A stretch of DNA of 64,000 nucleotides from Cryptomeria japonica. Its lineage: Eukaryota; Streptophyta; Pinopsida; Cupressales; Cupressaceae. The notes below the pieces were generated by a model. The model saw only the letters and a program-made list of their open reading frames with translations, searched no databases and was not told the origin of the DNA. Of the stretch, positions 23,311 to 34,543 are shown piece after piece. Within the stretch, counting starts at the first letter, position 1; every line of letters starts with the position of its first letter. The stretch is from the NCBI RefSeq assembly GCF_030272615.1, contig NC_081412.1, forward strand, positions 688,950,083-689,014,082, in the 5' to 3' direction. Made by a program: the position numbers and the translations under genes.

Positions 23311-24294
23311 TGTAAAAGACTGCCTAGGGTCACAAGTATGTAAGGACTTTTGAGAATCGGTTTCAAAATGGACTTTGTTTTCTATAACTTCATGTGTAGG
23401 ACAATATTTTGTAGTATTCCAAATCTGAGAACAATTGTTGGTAGGTATGTATAGCTGACTGACTCAATTTTCATACAATCTCAGAAAATTCGGAGATATG
23501 TGGGATAGGGCCTAAAATAGCCCAAGGGACTGACTCAATACTGGTCTAGCACATCGATACATAAAAAAACATAGAATACAATCTTAGGCTGGATAGTGGA
23601 CACCATTCAGTGAGGCCCTTACGAAATACCGAGACAAAATGAACAGATAGAGAGTCTGGTAGCACTGGCTCCACTCCACGACACACACTTCTCGGGCATG
23701 CCAGTCTCTCTTACCCCGAAGATCCGAGGATCTTATAGCCGAGGGATTCATGTATCATAGTGTAAGGTACATGAAGGGTATCTATGGGGTACGATCCGCA
23801 CTCCCAGAACCACTGAATGTAGGATTTTTGGCAACTAAATTGGTTCTTAGTATTAGGTTTCGAGGGGTCTCGATCCAACGAAGGATTCTCAAAGAAAGCC
23901 ACTTAAGGCTTTAATTGAGCTTATCGGTGTAGGGAAGACCCCCACATACGTCGAATTCACTCAACACTCTAGTCACCGGACCAGTATATTTATATAGCAG
24001 CTCGAAAAACTTGCTCGAGAGTACGCTGGGAGAGATGATATCCCCAACACATCCCAATTTGAAGTACCTCTATGAGGTGATGAAATCCCCAGTCAAAAAT
24101 ACCCCTCACTACGTAGAATAAAAGAAAATTGGATGTCGTTGTCACCTTCCTTCTTTCTCCCAAGACCCCGAAGGCGGGTGGAAAGTCAATTAGTGCAACA
24201 ATAGGTCCACCCCAGACACAATAAAAAGTTAGGTGTTAGATAGCCCAAATTAGTGCAACCTGATTCACGTTCGTTTTATAGCCCAAATTTAGGT

Positions 24295-24660
24295 GTTAGA
24301 TACGCATGTGCATGTCTATTTTAAACACCAAATCCAAGTATGAAGGCATACATGTCAATTTTAACTATTTGTTGATTTTAAGCACCAAAAACCAAGTGTG
24401 AGATACATGCATGTCAATTTTATCCCATGTTCATTTTAAGCACCAACAACGAAGTGTGAGATTATCCATGCATGCCAATTTTAGCTCATGTTCATTTTAA
24501 GCACCAACAACGAAGTTTGAGATTATCCATGCATGTCAATTTTACCTCATGTTCATTTTAAGCACCAATAACGAAGTGTGAGATTATCCATGCATGTCCA
24601 TTTTAACTGTTGTTGATTTTAAGCACTAAAAATGAAGTGTGAAGTGTGCATGCAAAAATA
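24295..24660. repeat. ~60-bp tandem repeat, five clear units
   Basis: The word AAGCACC (AAGCACT in the last) recurs at 24380, 24438, 24499, 24560 and 24621. Each unit includes GAAGTGTGAGATTATCCATG or a variant. A more diverged unit lies to the left from about 24295. Confidence 0.9.
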
Positions 24661-24757
24661 CTAATATAATCTTCTCTGCGAATCCGCCATAGGCTGTAAA
24701 CAGAATGTTAGTAGTAAAATCAAACTAACAGAAAACATAAACTCAAAACTTGACAGA

Positions 24758-25433
24758 GGCGATTGCGTAATTTTACCTGTGCGATTGCGTGATACTTACA
24801 GACCGAATGCGTAAATCTGACAGAGCGAATGCGTAAATCTGATAGACTGAATGCATCGGCTGCGTAGTACTAACAGGTCGATTGTGTGACAAAAGACAGA
24901 CAACGACAAAACTTAAAAACTAAAAAAAAAGAAAACTAAACCTGATCAGGAACCTGCAAAACCAATTGTGAAGCCCTAGCCAAATCCCTCATCATCCATT
25001 CAATATTGATTAGATCATATTTAACTGTATAAGAAAGAACTAGGCTATTATATCTATCTAAGGCTAGTTGTTCTTCTGAATCCTGTATCAATTTTTCTGC
25101 CTGAAGAACCCTTTGATAGCATTTGACTTCTCTCCTTTGTTGTTTCATCCTTCTTGCACCTGAAATCTTGAACTGAACTTTTCTTGCCATAAACTGTATC
25201 AATCAAATCATAAAATAATAGTAATTTGATCCTAGATTAGCCCAATTTGAGGTAGAATTAAACAAAACAAAAAACAAACGGAAGAAAAAATTAAACAACA
25301 AAGCTTCCTGCGAATGCGTGATCCAGAAAGGGCGATTGCGTGATCTGGATAGGGCGATTGCGTGACCTTGTCAGAACGAATGTGTGAACCCGAGGGGTTG
25401 AATGTGTGATTCTGGCTATGCGATTGCGTGACG
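24758..25433. repeat. Two clusters of GCGATTGCGTGA-like words flanking a small ORF
   Basis: At 24758-24893 and 25309-25433 the words GCGATTGCGTGA, GCGAATGCGTAA and GAATGTGTGA recur about every 19-24 bases, seven or so times in each cluster. The small ORF 24936-25202 lies between the clusters. The spacing is loose, so this may be a decayed minisatellite or a set of protein/RNA binding sites. Confidence 0.75.
24936..25202 (-). CDS. Small leader ORF of outer element, unknown
   Basis: An 88-codon minus-strand ORF between primer site and gag. The product has a basic N-terminal part (ARKVQFKISGARRMKQQRRE) and then a likely helical segment with many Glu, Gln and Leu. I recognise no domain. It could be a remnant of an upstream ORF of the kind reported in Ogre-type elements, or a chance ORF. 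The surrounding DNA is rich in repeats. Confidence 0.3.
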   Translation of the reverse strand: MIQFMARKVQFKISGARRMKQQRREVKCYQRVLQAEKLIQDSEEQLALDRYNSLVLSYTVKYDLINIEWMMRDLARASQLVLQVPDQV

Positions 25434-25542
25434 GAAAAATATTTTCTCGAAATTCATGCAACTTGCAAAAATAAATAAATGAAAAATCTGCACAATCTGC
25501 AAAAATCACACAGAAAAATAAAGAAGGTTAAATTGCTGTTAA

Positions 25543-25560
25543 TTCACGTCGCGTTCACCA
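25543..25560 (-). promoter_or_regulatory. Primer binding site of outer element
   Basis: In sense it reads TGGTGAACGCGACGTGAA, three bases downstream of the LTR end, at the same spacing as in the inner element and with one base changed. This places the LTR boundary at 25564. Confidence 0.8.
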
Positions 25561-25563
25561 AAA

Positions 25564-26785
25564 TGTTATGCATGTAAAATTCATCTTAAAACAAGTAATC
25601 AATTAGAAGCAAAAGGGAAATCACGAATCCCTTCTAACAAAACAAGACAATGAAATAACACAATCAAGCAAATAGGAATTAAAATAATCAAATGAAATCA
25701 AAACCCCCTATCCCAAGATCACGTATTGCTTCCATTGCTCTTCTCCTCTTCATGGTATGATGGCTCCCAGATATTGCGCTGGTAACCTGCAAGTGACACA
25801 AAGATTCAAAGTTCGTGATTATTGAAAATGGAGATTGAATGCCCAATTTATAAAAAATTGGAGAAGATTGATTGAAAGGTGGAACAAATTGATCAAGAGG
25901 TGGAACTCAGGTGAGCTCAAATAAAAATTGATAGTTGAACTGCTGATTGTAGGAGTGAAACTCAATAGATTGAATAGATTAATTGAGTCAACTGATTGAT
26001 AAAAAACTGACTGAAGGAAGAAAAAGAATGATTGGAGGAAATAAAGAAGATGACACAGAAAGCTTAATTTAGAAAAAACTAACTGAAAGATGGAAATAGA
26101 AGTTGAAGAGATAAATGATTTAATTAATTAATTTAGCATGTCCTTGCATTTAGATTTAGATTTTCAATTTAATCTTTGCATGAGATTTTAATTCAAATAA
26201 TTGAATTTATTTAGAACTTGACTTTGATTTTCAATTTGGTTTTTGAAATCATGCACATGTAATTGAATTTGGAAGAAATTAGAAGAATATGAAATTAAAT
26301 GAAATTAGAATTTGGGGATTTGGAAATTGGAGAATTAGAAGAATTAATTAGTTAATTAAATAATTTAAAGAAACTATTTAATTAGTTAGGAATAAAATTT
26401 AATTAAATAATAAAGATTATTTAAATTAAAGGAATTAAATCATAATTAATTAAATAATAAATATTTAATTAATATTTAGAAAAGGGTTGAATGATTAAAT
26501 GATTAGAGATAGAAATTGAGAATTAATTTATTTAAATAATAAAGATTATTTAAATTGGAGAATTAATCAAAATTGATAACATAATAAATATTTAATTAAT
26601 ATTTAGAAAATGATTAAAATGATTAAATGATGATAGAATAAGAAATAGAATAATTAGTAAGAATATGAGGAAATATGAAATTAGAAGAATATGATTAATT
26701 AAATTAATTAAATAATTAAAGAATTATTTAACTAACTAGAGGAATAATTAGTACATGATCAATGAGACATTTTTAGGTGTCTACA
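25564..26785 (-). repeat. 5' LTR of outer Tat element
   Basis: On the plus strand it runs from TGTTATGCATG to TTTTTAGGTGTCTACA (TG...CA). The right half is very AT-rich (many TTAATTAA words). The same terminus AGGTGTCTACA is seen at 61713 and, with one change, at 47727. The bases after it are ATGGT, which would be the target copy if the element is intact on that side. The matching LTR is not in the window. Confidence 0.85.
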
Positions 26786-27656
26786 ATGGTCATTATGTGT
26801 TTTCACTATTGGCTCATTCACAACGCTTGACTAAGACTTGAGAAAATATTGAACTTCAACCTTAACATAGCTTGTCCCATTGAGTTTCTTAGCACCATAT
26901 TAATTTCTATTATATTAGATTGTACCAAACTAATTCTTCTTATAAATATCAAAGACCCAATCTTATAAAAAACAAGACTACAAATTTATAAAGCATAATT
27001 TCACACAATAACATCACTATTACAATCATATCCCATACTCCCATTTTCTTAAAACTCACTCATCTCTCCTTTAATCAATAATCCATTTCCAATTTCATCA
27101 CTACATTGCATTATTAATTGTGAATTTACATCTTAAGGTTGAGGTCCAATGGAGGGGGAATATTTTAAAGTTATTGAGTCTATTTTAAAAGTTTAAGCTC
27201 CTAAATTTTAGGATGCTGGTGGTCCCATGAACTTTGTAATGCATATCGACTTAAGTTTAAATTCTTAAATTTAAGCAAAGTGGTGGTAAATAAATTTAGT
27301 TTTTCTTTTAAAATTCATACAATTGACAAGTAGCATAAAATCTTTCTAAAATCATCTCTTCCTTTAAAAATAGAGCTTAAGCTCTTCCTATAAGACCTAT
27401 GCCTAAATTAACTACAATTTCAAATCTTAAAGTTTTTATTTAAAAAATAAATTTTTTAACCCTAGATATTTCAATAACCTATGTGAAAACGTGGTAAGCC
27501 TCCGCTCCTCCCCAAAATCATGGGATCAAAATTAACGGTCATAAACTTCATTTTACTTTTTTTAAGAAGTCAAAAGAAGTAACGTAAGAGACAACATGTA
27601 CCTGGAAATCTACGGCACAAATTGCTCTAAGATGAATCCGACGGCCGATCGGCCAC
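26786..27656. other. Intergenic DNA upstream of BiP
   Basis: AT-rich single-copy-looking sequence with no ORF of note and no recognised repeat. It separates the outer element's LTR from the BiP promoter. Confidence 0.6.
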
Positions 27657-27706
27657 CAACAACAAAGCGCTTCCTATTGGCGGAGACACCTCCAATCTGC
27701 CTTCTG

Positions 27707-27722
27707 ATTGGTTCACGTCAGC
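27707..27722 (+). promoter_or_regulatory. Plant UPR-element-like motif (P-UPRE)
   Basis: ATTGGTTCACGTCAGC matches the Arabidopsis BiP P-UPRE consensus ATTGGTCCACGTCATC at 14 of 16 bases. It lies about 95 bases upstream of the TATA box. The element binds membrane-released bZIP factors (bZIP28/bZIP60 class) during ER stress. Confidence 0.7.
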
Positions 27723-27738
27723 AATCGACGAGGAGAAG

Positions 27739-27746
27739 CCACGTGG
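27739..27746. promoter_or_regulatory. G-box (CCACGTGG)
   Basis: A perfect palindrome with an ACGT core, 17 bases after the P-UPRE-like motif. Inverted CCAAT words (ATTGG) lie on both sides at 27675, 27707 and 27773. Their spacing to the CACG words does not fit the CCAAT-N9-CCACG ERSE rule, so only the G-box is claimed. Confidence 0.55.
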
Positions 27747-27800
27747 CACAACCAAAGCATATGATTGGTTCTTAACATAAACGAAAATAGCCCCCTCTGG

Positions 27801-27809
27801 TATATATAC
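27801..27809 (+). promoter_or_regulatory. TATA box of BiP gene
   Basis: TATATATAC about 150 bases before the start codon. A start of transcription near 27830-27842 is expected, giving a 5' UTR of roughly 120 bases. Confidence 0.75.
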
Positions 27810-27956
27810 ACATTGAATATGTTCATTGCATGTATATACTTCGCTGGACTTTCAAAACTTAAACAACCTTTACTCCGGGCGAGGAGAATCGACACCCATT
27901 TTTGTTCAGGGCGTGATATACCCAATTTTTCTGCTGATTTGTTGGAAACAGAATCG

Positions 27957-30900
27957 ATGGATCGGCCGCGGGGTAACTGCGTCTCATTTTCGCTTCTGAT
28001 CTTCTTGGTTGCAGGTTAGTTTATTTTTGCCTTCTCATCTCTCATGAGATATGGAAAATGAAAAATGAAAGGTTTTGGTTTTGTGATGCGATTCTTAGGT
28101 TTTGTGAAAATTAGCGTTGTTTTTGGGGTTTTTGAGTAAAACCATTGCTTCTGTTTCTGCCATGTTGCCATCTTTGTATTAGCTTGCTTTGGCTGATGAG
28201 CTTCTCAGAAAGTTTAGTCTTTAGAGTTTGAGACTATTTTTTATTGTGAAAACTACTGCATCCAATCTTTCCAGATCGACTTGTCATTCGATTTTTGTTA
28301 GATCTTGCTAATATATAACCAGATCCACTGTACTCATGAAACATAGATAGGCTTAAGGTTTTAGTTTTCTGTCCTGTCTGTTTTTTAGATTGTGTTATGA
28401 AGATTTCAGTTGTAGGTTCTCTCTTTACTTGCTAACCTGGGGTTACCTTTTCTGTGACTGGGCTTGTATGTCTACCGAGATATTCTGTTTTTACTCAGCT
28501 TCAAAGATTGTGCTGTGAAATCTCGTTTGCATTTGGCACTAATTCCATTTTAGAACAATATGCTCTGTTTGCATTGAATGCAAATCTCAATTTCAAAATT
28601 CGTTATCCGAAGGGTGGATCTGTAATTGTTTTGTGCCTGGATTATCTGTAATGGCCTTGGATTTTTGGAAATGTTCTATTGTTTGCATGATTTCCAGACT
28701 TTGTAGCTATAAAAAAATTATATAAAAATAACCATAATTTGAATAAATTGTATAAAAATTAGGTTTTGAATTGAAAACACAGATGATAATTTGATGTCAA
28801 CTGTTAAATCATATATATTAATGATCAGTCAAAATTGTTTATAATAGTTCAACTGCACATAGAAAATCAATACAAATCAATAATCACCATTCAGAGTTAG
28901 GGTTAGTTCTGTTCATTTTAAATACATTTTTATTAATACTCTTGTAGACTCCCTGGATTTGTGCCAAGGTATGTCCCTGGTTTATCTACCCCCAAGTTTG
29001 TCCGGGACATGCACATTTGGCCATGTATCTGGGTCAAACATGTAGTCCCGGGCTGAGCCCGGGCCAGTACTTGGCCTGCACTGTCCCAGGTTTCTAAAGG
29101 TTCCTGACAAGCCCGACGAGGGTGCATTGTCTATAAGAGCCTTGTTTTTTTTGGAAGTTCTGTAATAGTTTGCATTTGACATGGCCCTGATAGGTCTTGT
29201 ATAATTATTGCTGATGCTTGTTTTGAACTTGTCAGGATGCCTATTTGCATGCTCTATTGCCAAGGAGGAAGCGGCAAAGTTGGGGACGGTGATTGGTATA
29301 GATCTTGGGACTACTTACTCGTGTGTTGGGGTTTACAGGAATGGTCATGTGGAAATCATAGCCAATGACCAGGGAAATCGTATTACCCCTTCATGGGTAG
29401 CATTTACAGAGAATGAGAGACTGATTGGAGAGGCTGCCAAAAACCAGGCAGCCGTCAATCCGGAGAGAACAATTTTTGATGTCAAGAGATTGATCGGTAG
29501 AAAGTAAGTATTGGTCTTTTCTTTCACTGTTGGATTAATTAGCATATATCTCAGATTATGTGAATGACATAGTCTCATGTATAATTTTTTTAATATAATC
29601 CTAATACATATTTTAATTTTGGATTTAAACTCAGATTCGAGGATAAAGAGGTCCAGAAGGATATGAAACTGGTCCCATACAAGATTGTGAACAAAGATGG
29701 AAAGCCTTATATTCAGGTAGAGATCCAAGATGGAGAACAGAAGGTCTTTAGCCCTGAGGAAGTCAGTGCTATGATTTTGACTAAAATGAAGGAGACTGCA
29801 GAGGCTTTTCTTGGCAAGAAGATCAAGGATGCTGTTGTCACCGTACCTGGTATGCCCTCTGTTATTTTCCTTGTATACTACTAAACACATATGACAAAGT
29901 GTTCTTCAGAATATAATGGATTGAATCAATGAAAGATTTTATTAACGTCCACAAGACCAAAGAAACCTGTTGGATTTGAATGATTGAAATTTAATATTTG
30001 CAGTTTGTCTGATTTTGACTGTGATAAAGTTTCTTTATCAGTTTGTGCAAGGGGTCTCATTTCGGAATGAAATTTGGTTTTTTGTTTTGTGCATCTGGCG
30101 TGCTGTGTTTGACATGATCAATTATTTTCTGCTTCTGTGCACAGCTTACTTTAATGATGCACAACGTCAAGCAACTAAGGATGCTGGCGTGATTGCTGGG
30201 TTGAATGTTGCTCGTATCATCAATGAGCCTACCGCTGCAGCAATTGCTTACGGTTTGGATAAGAGGGGTGGTGAGAAAAACATTATCGTCTTTGATCTTG
30301 GTGGTGGCACATTTGATGTCAGTATCTTGACAATTGATAATGGAGTTTTTGAGGTTTTGGCCACAAATGGTGATACCCATCTTGGAGGTAACTCCCTGAA
30401 CACTATATCCGTTGATTTCGCATTCAAATTGGAGGCATTCCTGTCAACTAGTGTTGCGATATATTTGCAATTATTTTTTGTTCTAAACTTGAATTATGAT
30501 GTGTAGGTGAGGACTTTGACCAGAGAATCATGGAGTATTTCATTAAATTGATCAAGAAGAAGCATGGAAAGGACATTAGCAAGGATAACAGAGCTTTGGG
30601 AAAACTAAGAAGGGAGAGTGAGCGTGCCAAAAGAGCATTGAGTAACCAACATCAGGTCCGCGTGGAGATTGAATCTCTCTTTGATGGTATAGATTTCTCA
30701 GAGCCTTTGACAAGGGCTCGTTTTGAGGAATTAAACAATGACCTCTTCAGGAAAACAATGGGTCCTGTTAAAAAGGCCATGGATGATGCTGGTCTAGAGA
30801 AGAGTCAGATCCATGAAATTGTTCTTGTTGGTGGTAGTACTCGCATTCCCAAGGTCCAGCAACTTCTCAGGGACTTCTTTGATGGCAAAGAGCCCAACAA

Positions 30901-32207
30901 GGGTGTCAATCCTGATGAGGCTGTTGCTTTTGGGGCTGCTGTTCAAGGAAGTATTCTTAGTGGAGAAGGTGGAGAGGAAACTAAAGGTAAGATGCTGGCA
31001 AAAGTTACTTCGCTATGGGTATAATTCTGTTTTTTTCCTATTCTCTTTGAAACTAATTGGTTATGCTTATGATGGTTGCAGAGATCCTTTTGTTGGATGT
31101 GGCTCCTTTGACTCTTGGTATTGAGACTGTTGGAGGAGTGATGACAAAACTTATTCCAAGGAACACTGTTATTCCCACGAAGAAGTCTCAAGTCTTTACA
31201 ACCTATCAGGATCAGCAAACAACTGTCTCAATTCAGGTATTTTTCCTTCTAATCTATAAATTTTGAGGATTCCATCTGAAACCCTTTTCCCAAGAAAACT
31301 GAAATGCATAGCACTAGACAATAATCCATAAAGGATGCCTCCTCTCTTCCTAGAAGGTAAAATCAAGCACTCAATTCTCCTGGTTCTGAGAGGACAAATT
31401 TCTAGGAATCAGAGGATCTTTTATATTCTGCCCAGAATCATTTGCAATTGTACGGTACTATAAATTTTACTGGGATCTTTTTTTTATCCTTTCATTGTTG
31501 GTTTAACTTATTATCTTTTCCTGTGCAGGTCTTTGAAGGTGAACGCAGTTTGACAAAGGATTGTAGAGAACTTGGGAGATTTGAGCTTACTGGCATTCCT
31601 GCAGCTCCAAGGTTTGTATCAATGCATATTGCCTGTCAAAGTCATGCTTAGGTAATTAGCTTGTAACATGTGGCTTTGTATACATGGAGCTAAATGTGAG
31701 TTTGTATGCAGGGGAGTTCCTCAAATTGAAGTTACCTTTGAGGTGGATGCCAATGGTATTTTGAATGTTAAAGCAGAGGATAAAGGCACTGGAAAATCTG
31801 AGAAGATCACCATCACAAATGACAAAGGAAGACTGAGCCAAGAGGAAATTGAAAGAATGGTTAAGGAGGCAGAGGAGTTCGCCGAGGAGGACAAGAAGGT
31901 CAAGGAGCGAATTGATGCTCGTAACGGTTTGGAGACTTATGTGTATAACATGAAGAACACAATCAATGACAAAGACAAGCTAGCTGACAAAATTGAATCA
32001 GATGATAAAGAAAAAATGGAATCGGCCTTGAAGGAAGCCCTTGAATGGTTGGACGAAAACCAGTCAGCTGAGAAGGAAGACTATGATGAAAAACTCAAGG
32101 AAGTAGAAGCTGTATGCAACCCTATTGTGACCAAAGTGTACCAACAATCAGGAGGTCCTACAGCAGGAGGAGAAGATGAAGATGAAGATTCTCACGAAGA
32201 GCTTTAG
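27957..32207 (+). CDS. BiP: ER lumenal binding protein BiP (HSP70 chaperone)
   Basis: Eight coding exons: 27957-28014, 29236-29503, 29635-29849, 30145-30387, 30507-30986, 31082-31236, 31529-31611 and 31712-32207. All introns are GT-AG, and they join into a 665-residue frame without stops. The protein folds and holds client proteins in the ER lumen by ATP-driven cycles with J-domain partners, and senses ER stress. A signal peptide (1-28, hydrophobic core [17 protein letters not shown]) is followed by the ATPase domain with all three HSP70 signatures: IDLGTTYS (41-48), [11 protein letters not shown] (about 230) and [13 protein letters not shown] (about 367). Then come linker [10 protein letters not shown], substrate-binding beta domain, helical lid and an acidic tail. 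It ends HEEL rather than HDEL. Length and domain order are normal. The upstream motifs predict UPR control. Likely functional. Confidence 0.97.
28015..29235 (+). other. BiP intron 1 (1.2 kb) with a GC-rich patch
   Basis: The intron separates the signal-peptide exon from the ATPase domain. It is AT-rich except for 28935-29125, which is GC-rich with CCCGGG words and looks foreign, perhaps a small degraded insertion. No coding sequence is seen. The first intron of stress genes often holds control sites, but nothing specific is visible here. Confidence 0.6.
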
Positions 32208-33292
32208 ATTAAATTCTAGATTGAAATCGTTTTTGTTGCATTGAATCTTCTGTCACAAGTAACATAAAGCACAAATAACTATTTAAAAGATTCTATGTGG
32301 TAGCATAGGTTAACTTTGTAACATTCAACCTGGTCAGCCATGGAAAAATCAATTTTTTGCAGAATGAGAAATCTGGTTGCGAGTCTGACACCTACCATTT
32401 GGCACTGTTGTGCCTATGAGGAGCCTTTTGAGCTCTTTTGAATGAAATATTTTTTAAGAATTTTGAATATAAAGTTTTCTCTATTCGGATATTCTCACCA
32501 AGATGAAATTTGGTGCAGCAGATTTTTTTTCGTTATCTCTTTTATTTTGAATGATAGAATACGATATTTTAGGAATAGCTAGCTTTAAACCAAACTGTTA
32601 ATGCATGGTGAATGATTTGATGTTTGTTGATTTAGTAGGGATGCTGTTGCTAATGCTCTCTACTCCGAATTGTATTCTGGGTCACTATTATGGGTGCCAC
32701 TATGAAGTGTCCTTTATTTGTTTGATTCCTTATATTTTATCAGTGGTGTTGCATTTTGGTCATTTGCAAAGCTGTAATTGAACTGAGGAACACTGCAACT
32801 CTTAGAGGAAATAAAGGGCTGGGAAGAACTGAGGGCAGCCACCGATGAGAACAATGATAAAATAATCGTGCATTTTAGTGTGTGTGTCAAAAGTTACTAT
32901 TGAAATTGGTGTGCATATCTAAAAAAATATGTTTGTGATTCAACACAAGGAATAATGCAAGTAAAAACTGCCTCAAAAAATATCCAACAGTTTGTAGCGG
33001 GCAAAAGAAATTTCAGCAAATATTTTATATTGTAATAGAAAGTCTACAAAGACATGTGGCCCCGCTAATGAGAACTACTTATAAGGACTAATTGATGTTC
33101 TCGAATGCAATGCGTTATCAAGGATGGTTGTTTGCTACCAAAGATGACAGCAGTTGCTGAAGATGTTAACTTGTTGAAGTCATCTGGGCTTGCTACCAAA
33201 AGTCATGAGAGTGCTATTGACATCATGGGAGTTGAAGTGAGTTTAAAGAAGTTATATTGAAGAGCTCATATTGTTGTCAAAGTGTGAAATGG
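32208..33292 (+). other. BiP 3' UTR and downstream spacer
   Basis: T/A-rich sequence after the stop codon. Possible poly(A) signals are AATGAA near 32440 and AATAAA at 32810-32815. Neither can be chosen without transcript data. No gene is seen up to the tandem duplications that follow. Confidence 0.5.
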
Positions 33293-33362
33293 CCCTAAGT
33301 AGTCATTGATTGGGAAGTAAGTTTTCTCCCTAAGTAGTCATTGATTGGGAAGTAAGTTTTCT
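33293..33362. repeat. 35-bp tandem duplication
   Basis: CCCTAAGTAGTCATTGATTG begins at 33293 and again at 33328. The two 35-bp copies are almost identical. Confidence 0.9.
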
Positions 33363-33639
33363 CGTTGGTTTCTATCTCATGTTGTAGGCATTTGTTTAGT
33401 TATAGATGTCACTTGTGGCCACGAATTTGTGCATGCATGGTTGGCAAGAAATAATGATGGTCCCTAATGGTTGGTAGGCAAAAATTCACATTCCACATGG
33501 GAATAATTCAATGGTGGAACAATTACAAAGTTGGTTATCAATATTTCAAGATTGTTTGATATTCCTATTGTAACAAAGACAATTTCATGAAGGACGGTCA
33601 AATACTCTATTCAGAGGCTCGTTTGGCATGTAAAATCAC

Positions 33640-34250
33640 TCATTGTTGTGATAAAAACAAAATTGCGGAGTTAGTGATAAAAACAAAATTGCAGAGTTAG
33701 TGCAGGGAGCTTTGTGGAGACAAGGTAGTCGTATAGATTGTAATTTTGTATTGCATTGTTTGAGCTTTGTGGAGACAAAGGTAGTGGTATAGGTTGGTGC
33801 ACAAACTAGGAGGTCATTTTGTATGGCATTGTTTTCATGTAATTACATAGTGTGATATAATTGTTATATTCTTTTCTAGTTCTATATTTATGAATTTTCT
33901 CCAATGATAATTAATATGCTATTTGTTGACCTTTGTGTATTTTTGTATGGCATTGTTTGAGCTTTTGTGGAGACAAGGTAGTGCAATAGGATATTGTACA
34001 AAGTAGCAGAGGGCATTTTGTATGGCATTGTTTCCATGTAACTGCACACCATATAGTGAGTGAAATATAATTGTAGTATTCTTTTCTTGTTCTACACTTA
34101 TTGATATTCTTCAGTGATAACTAATGTGCTATTTGTTGATCTTTGTGTATTTGTTTTGTTAATGGTTTATTTCCAATTGTTTTTATTTATGGTTTTAAAC
34201 ATCTAACACTATTACAATTGATTTTATAGGAGAATTGACATTGAAATACA
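33640..34250. repeat. Degenerate tandem repeats (27 bp and ~200 bp)
   Basis: GATAAAAACAAAATTGC recurs about 27 bases apart near 33650-33700. Then a ~200-bp unit with TTTGTGGAGACAAGG, TTTGTATGGCATTGTTT and TGCTATTTGTTGA recurs two to three times up to 34150. No ORF is supported here. Confidence 0.7.
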
Positions 34251-34267
34251 TATTTAGCAAATCATAA

Positions 34268-34543
34268 GGGTTACAAATCTAGAGCAGTATTTTCCTTTGG
34301 GAAAAATATATTTATAAGTTGTACAACTATATATAGTCCATGAGGCCAAGCAAAAAGACAGTTTGGCGTCTTTTGAGCATAAGAATCCAAGAAAGTGGTT
34401 GAGAAGGGTTACAAATCTAGAGCATTATTTTCCTTTGGGAAAAATATATTTATAGGTTGTACAACTATATATAGTCCATGAGGCCAAGCAAAAAGACAAT
34501 TTGGCGTCTTTTGGGCATAAGAATCCAAGAAAGTGGTTGAGAA
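34268..34543. repeat. 138-bp tandem duplication
   Basis: GGGTTACAAATCTAGAGCA starts at 34268 and 34406, and the copies differ at only a few bases. Sequence to 34960 after it has no supported gene. Confidence 0.92.

Larger units (their letters stand above)
22559..25542 (-). other. Long repeat-rich leader between primer site and gag
   Basis: About 3 kb with no recognisable protein gene. It contains a 42-bp minisatellite, a ~60-bp repeat array and two clusters of GCGATTGCGTGA-like words, listed separately. Remaining parts look like unique leader sequence. Long leaders are common in Tat/Ogre-type elements. Confidence 0.7.
1..26785 (-). mobile_element. Outer Ty3/gypsy (Tat-type) retrotransposon, degraded and split
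   Basis: This old minus-strand element reads from its upstream LTR (25564-26785) leftwards through primer site, long leader, gag, protease/G-patch, RT-RNase H and integrase. It is interrupted by the younger element at 5331-18012. Subtracting that insert plus one 5-bp target copy (12,687 bp, a multiple of 3) puts the pol frames on both sides in register, which shows they belong to one element. Tat membership is inferred from a second RNase H-like domain of the archaeal type after the first, the lack of a chromodomain, and a protease active site of the DGG form. I do not find its downstream LTR, which either lies left of the window or is lost, so the left limit is uncertain. The element is dead: stops and frameshifts occur in every gene. 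Confidence 0.85.

Noticed and set aside
27661-27780. A canonical ERSE (CCAAT-N9-CCACG)
   Set aside because: CCAAT and CACG words are present but the spacing is 12-17 bases, not 9-10.
27765-28019. Upstream in-frame ATGs (27765 and 27819) that would add 46-64 residues to BiP
   Set aside because: Both lie before the expected transcription start set by the TATA box at 27801, and the added residues would bury the signal peptide.
29345-29890. A 181-codon minus-strand ORF across BiP exons 2-3
   Set aside because: It is a shadow of the BiP coding strand and crosses an intron.
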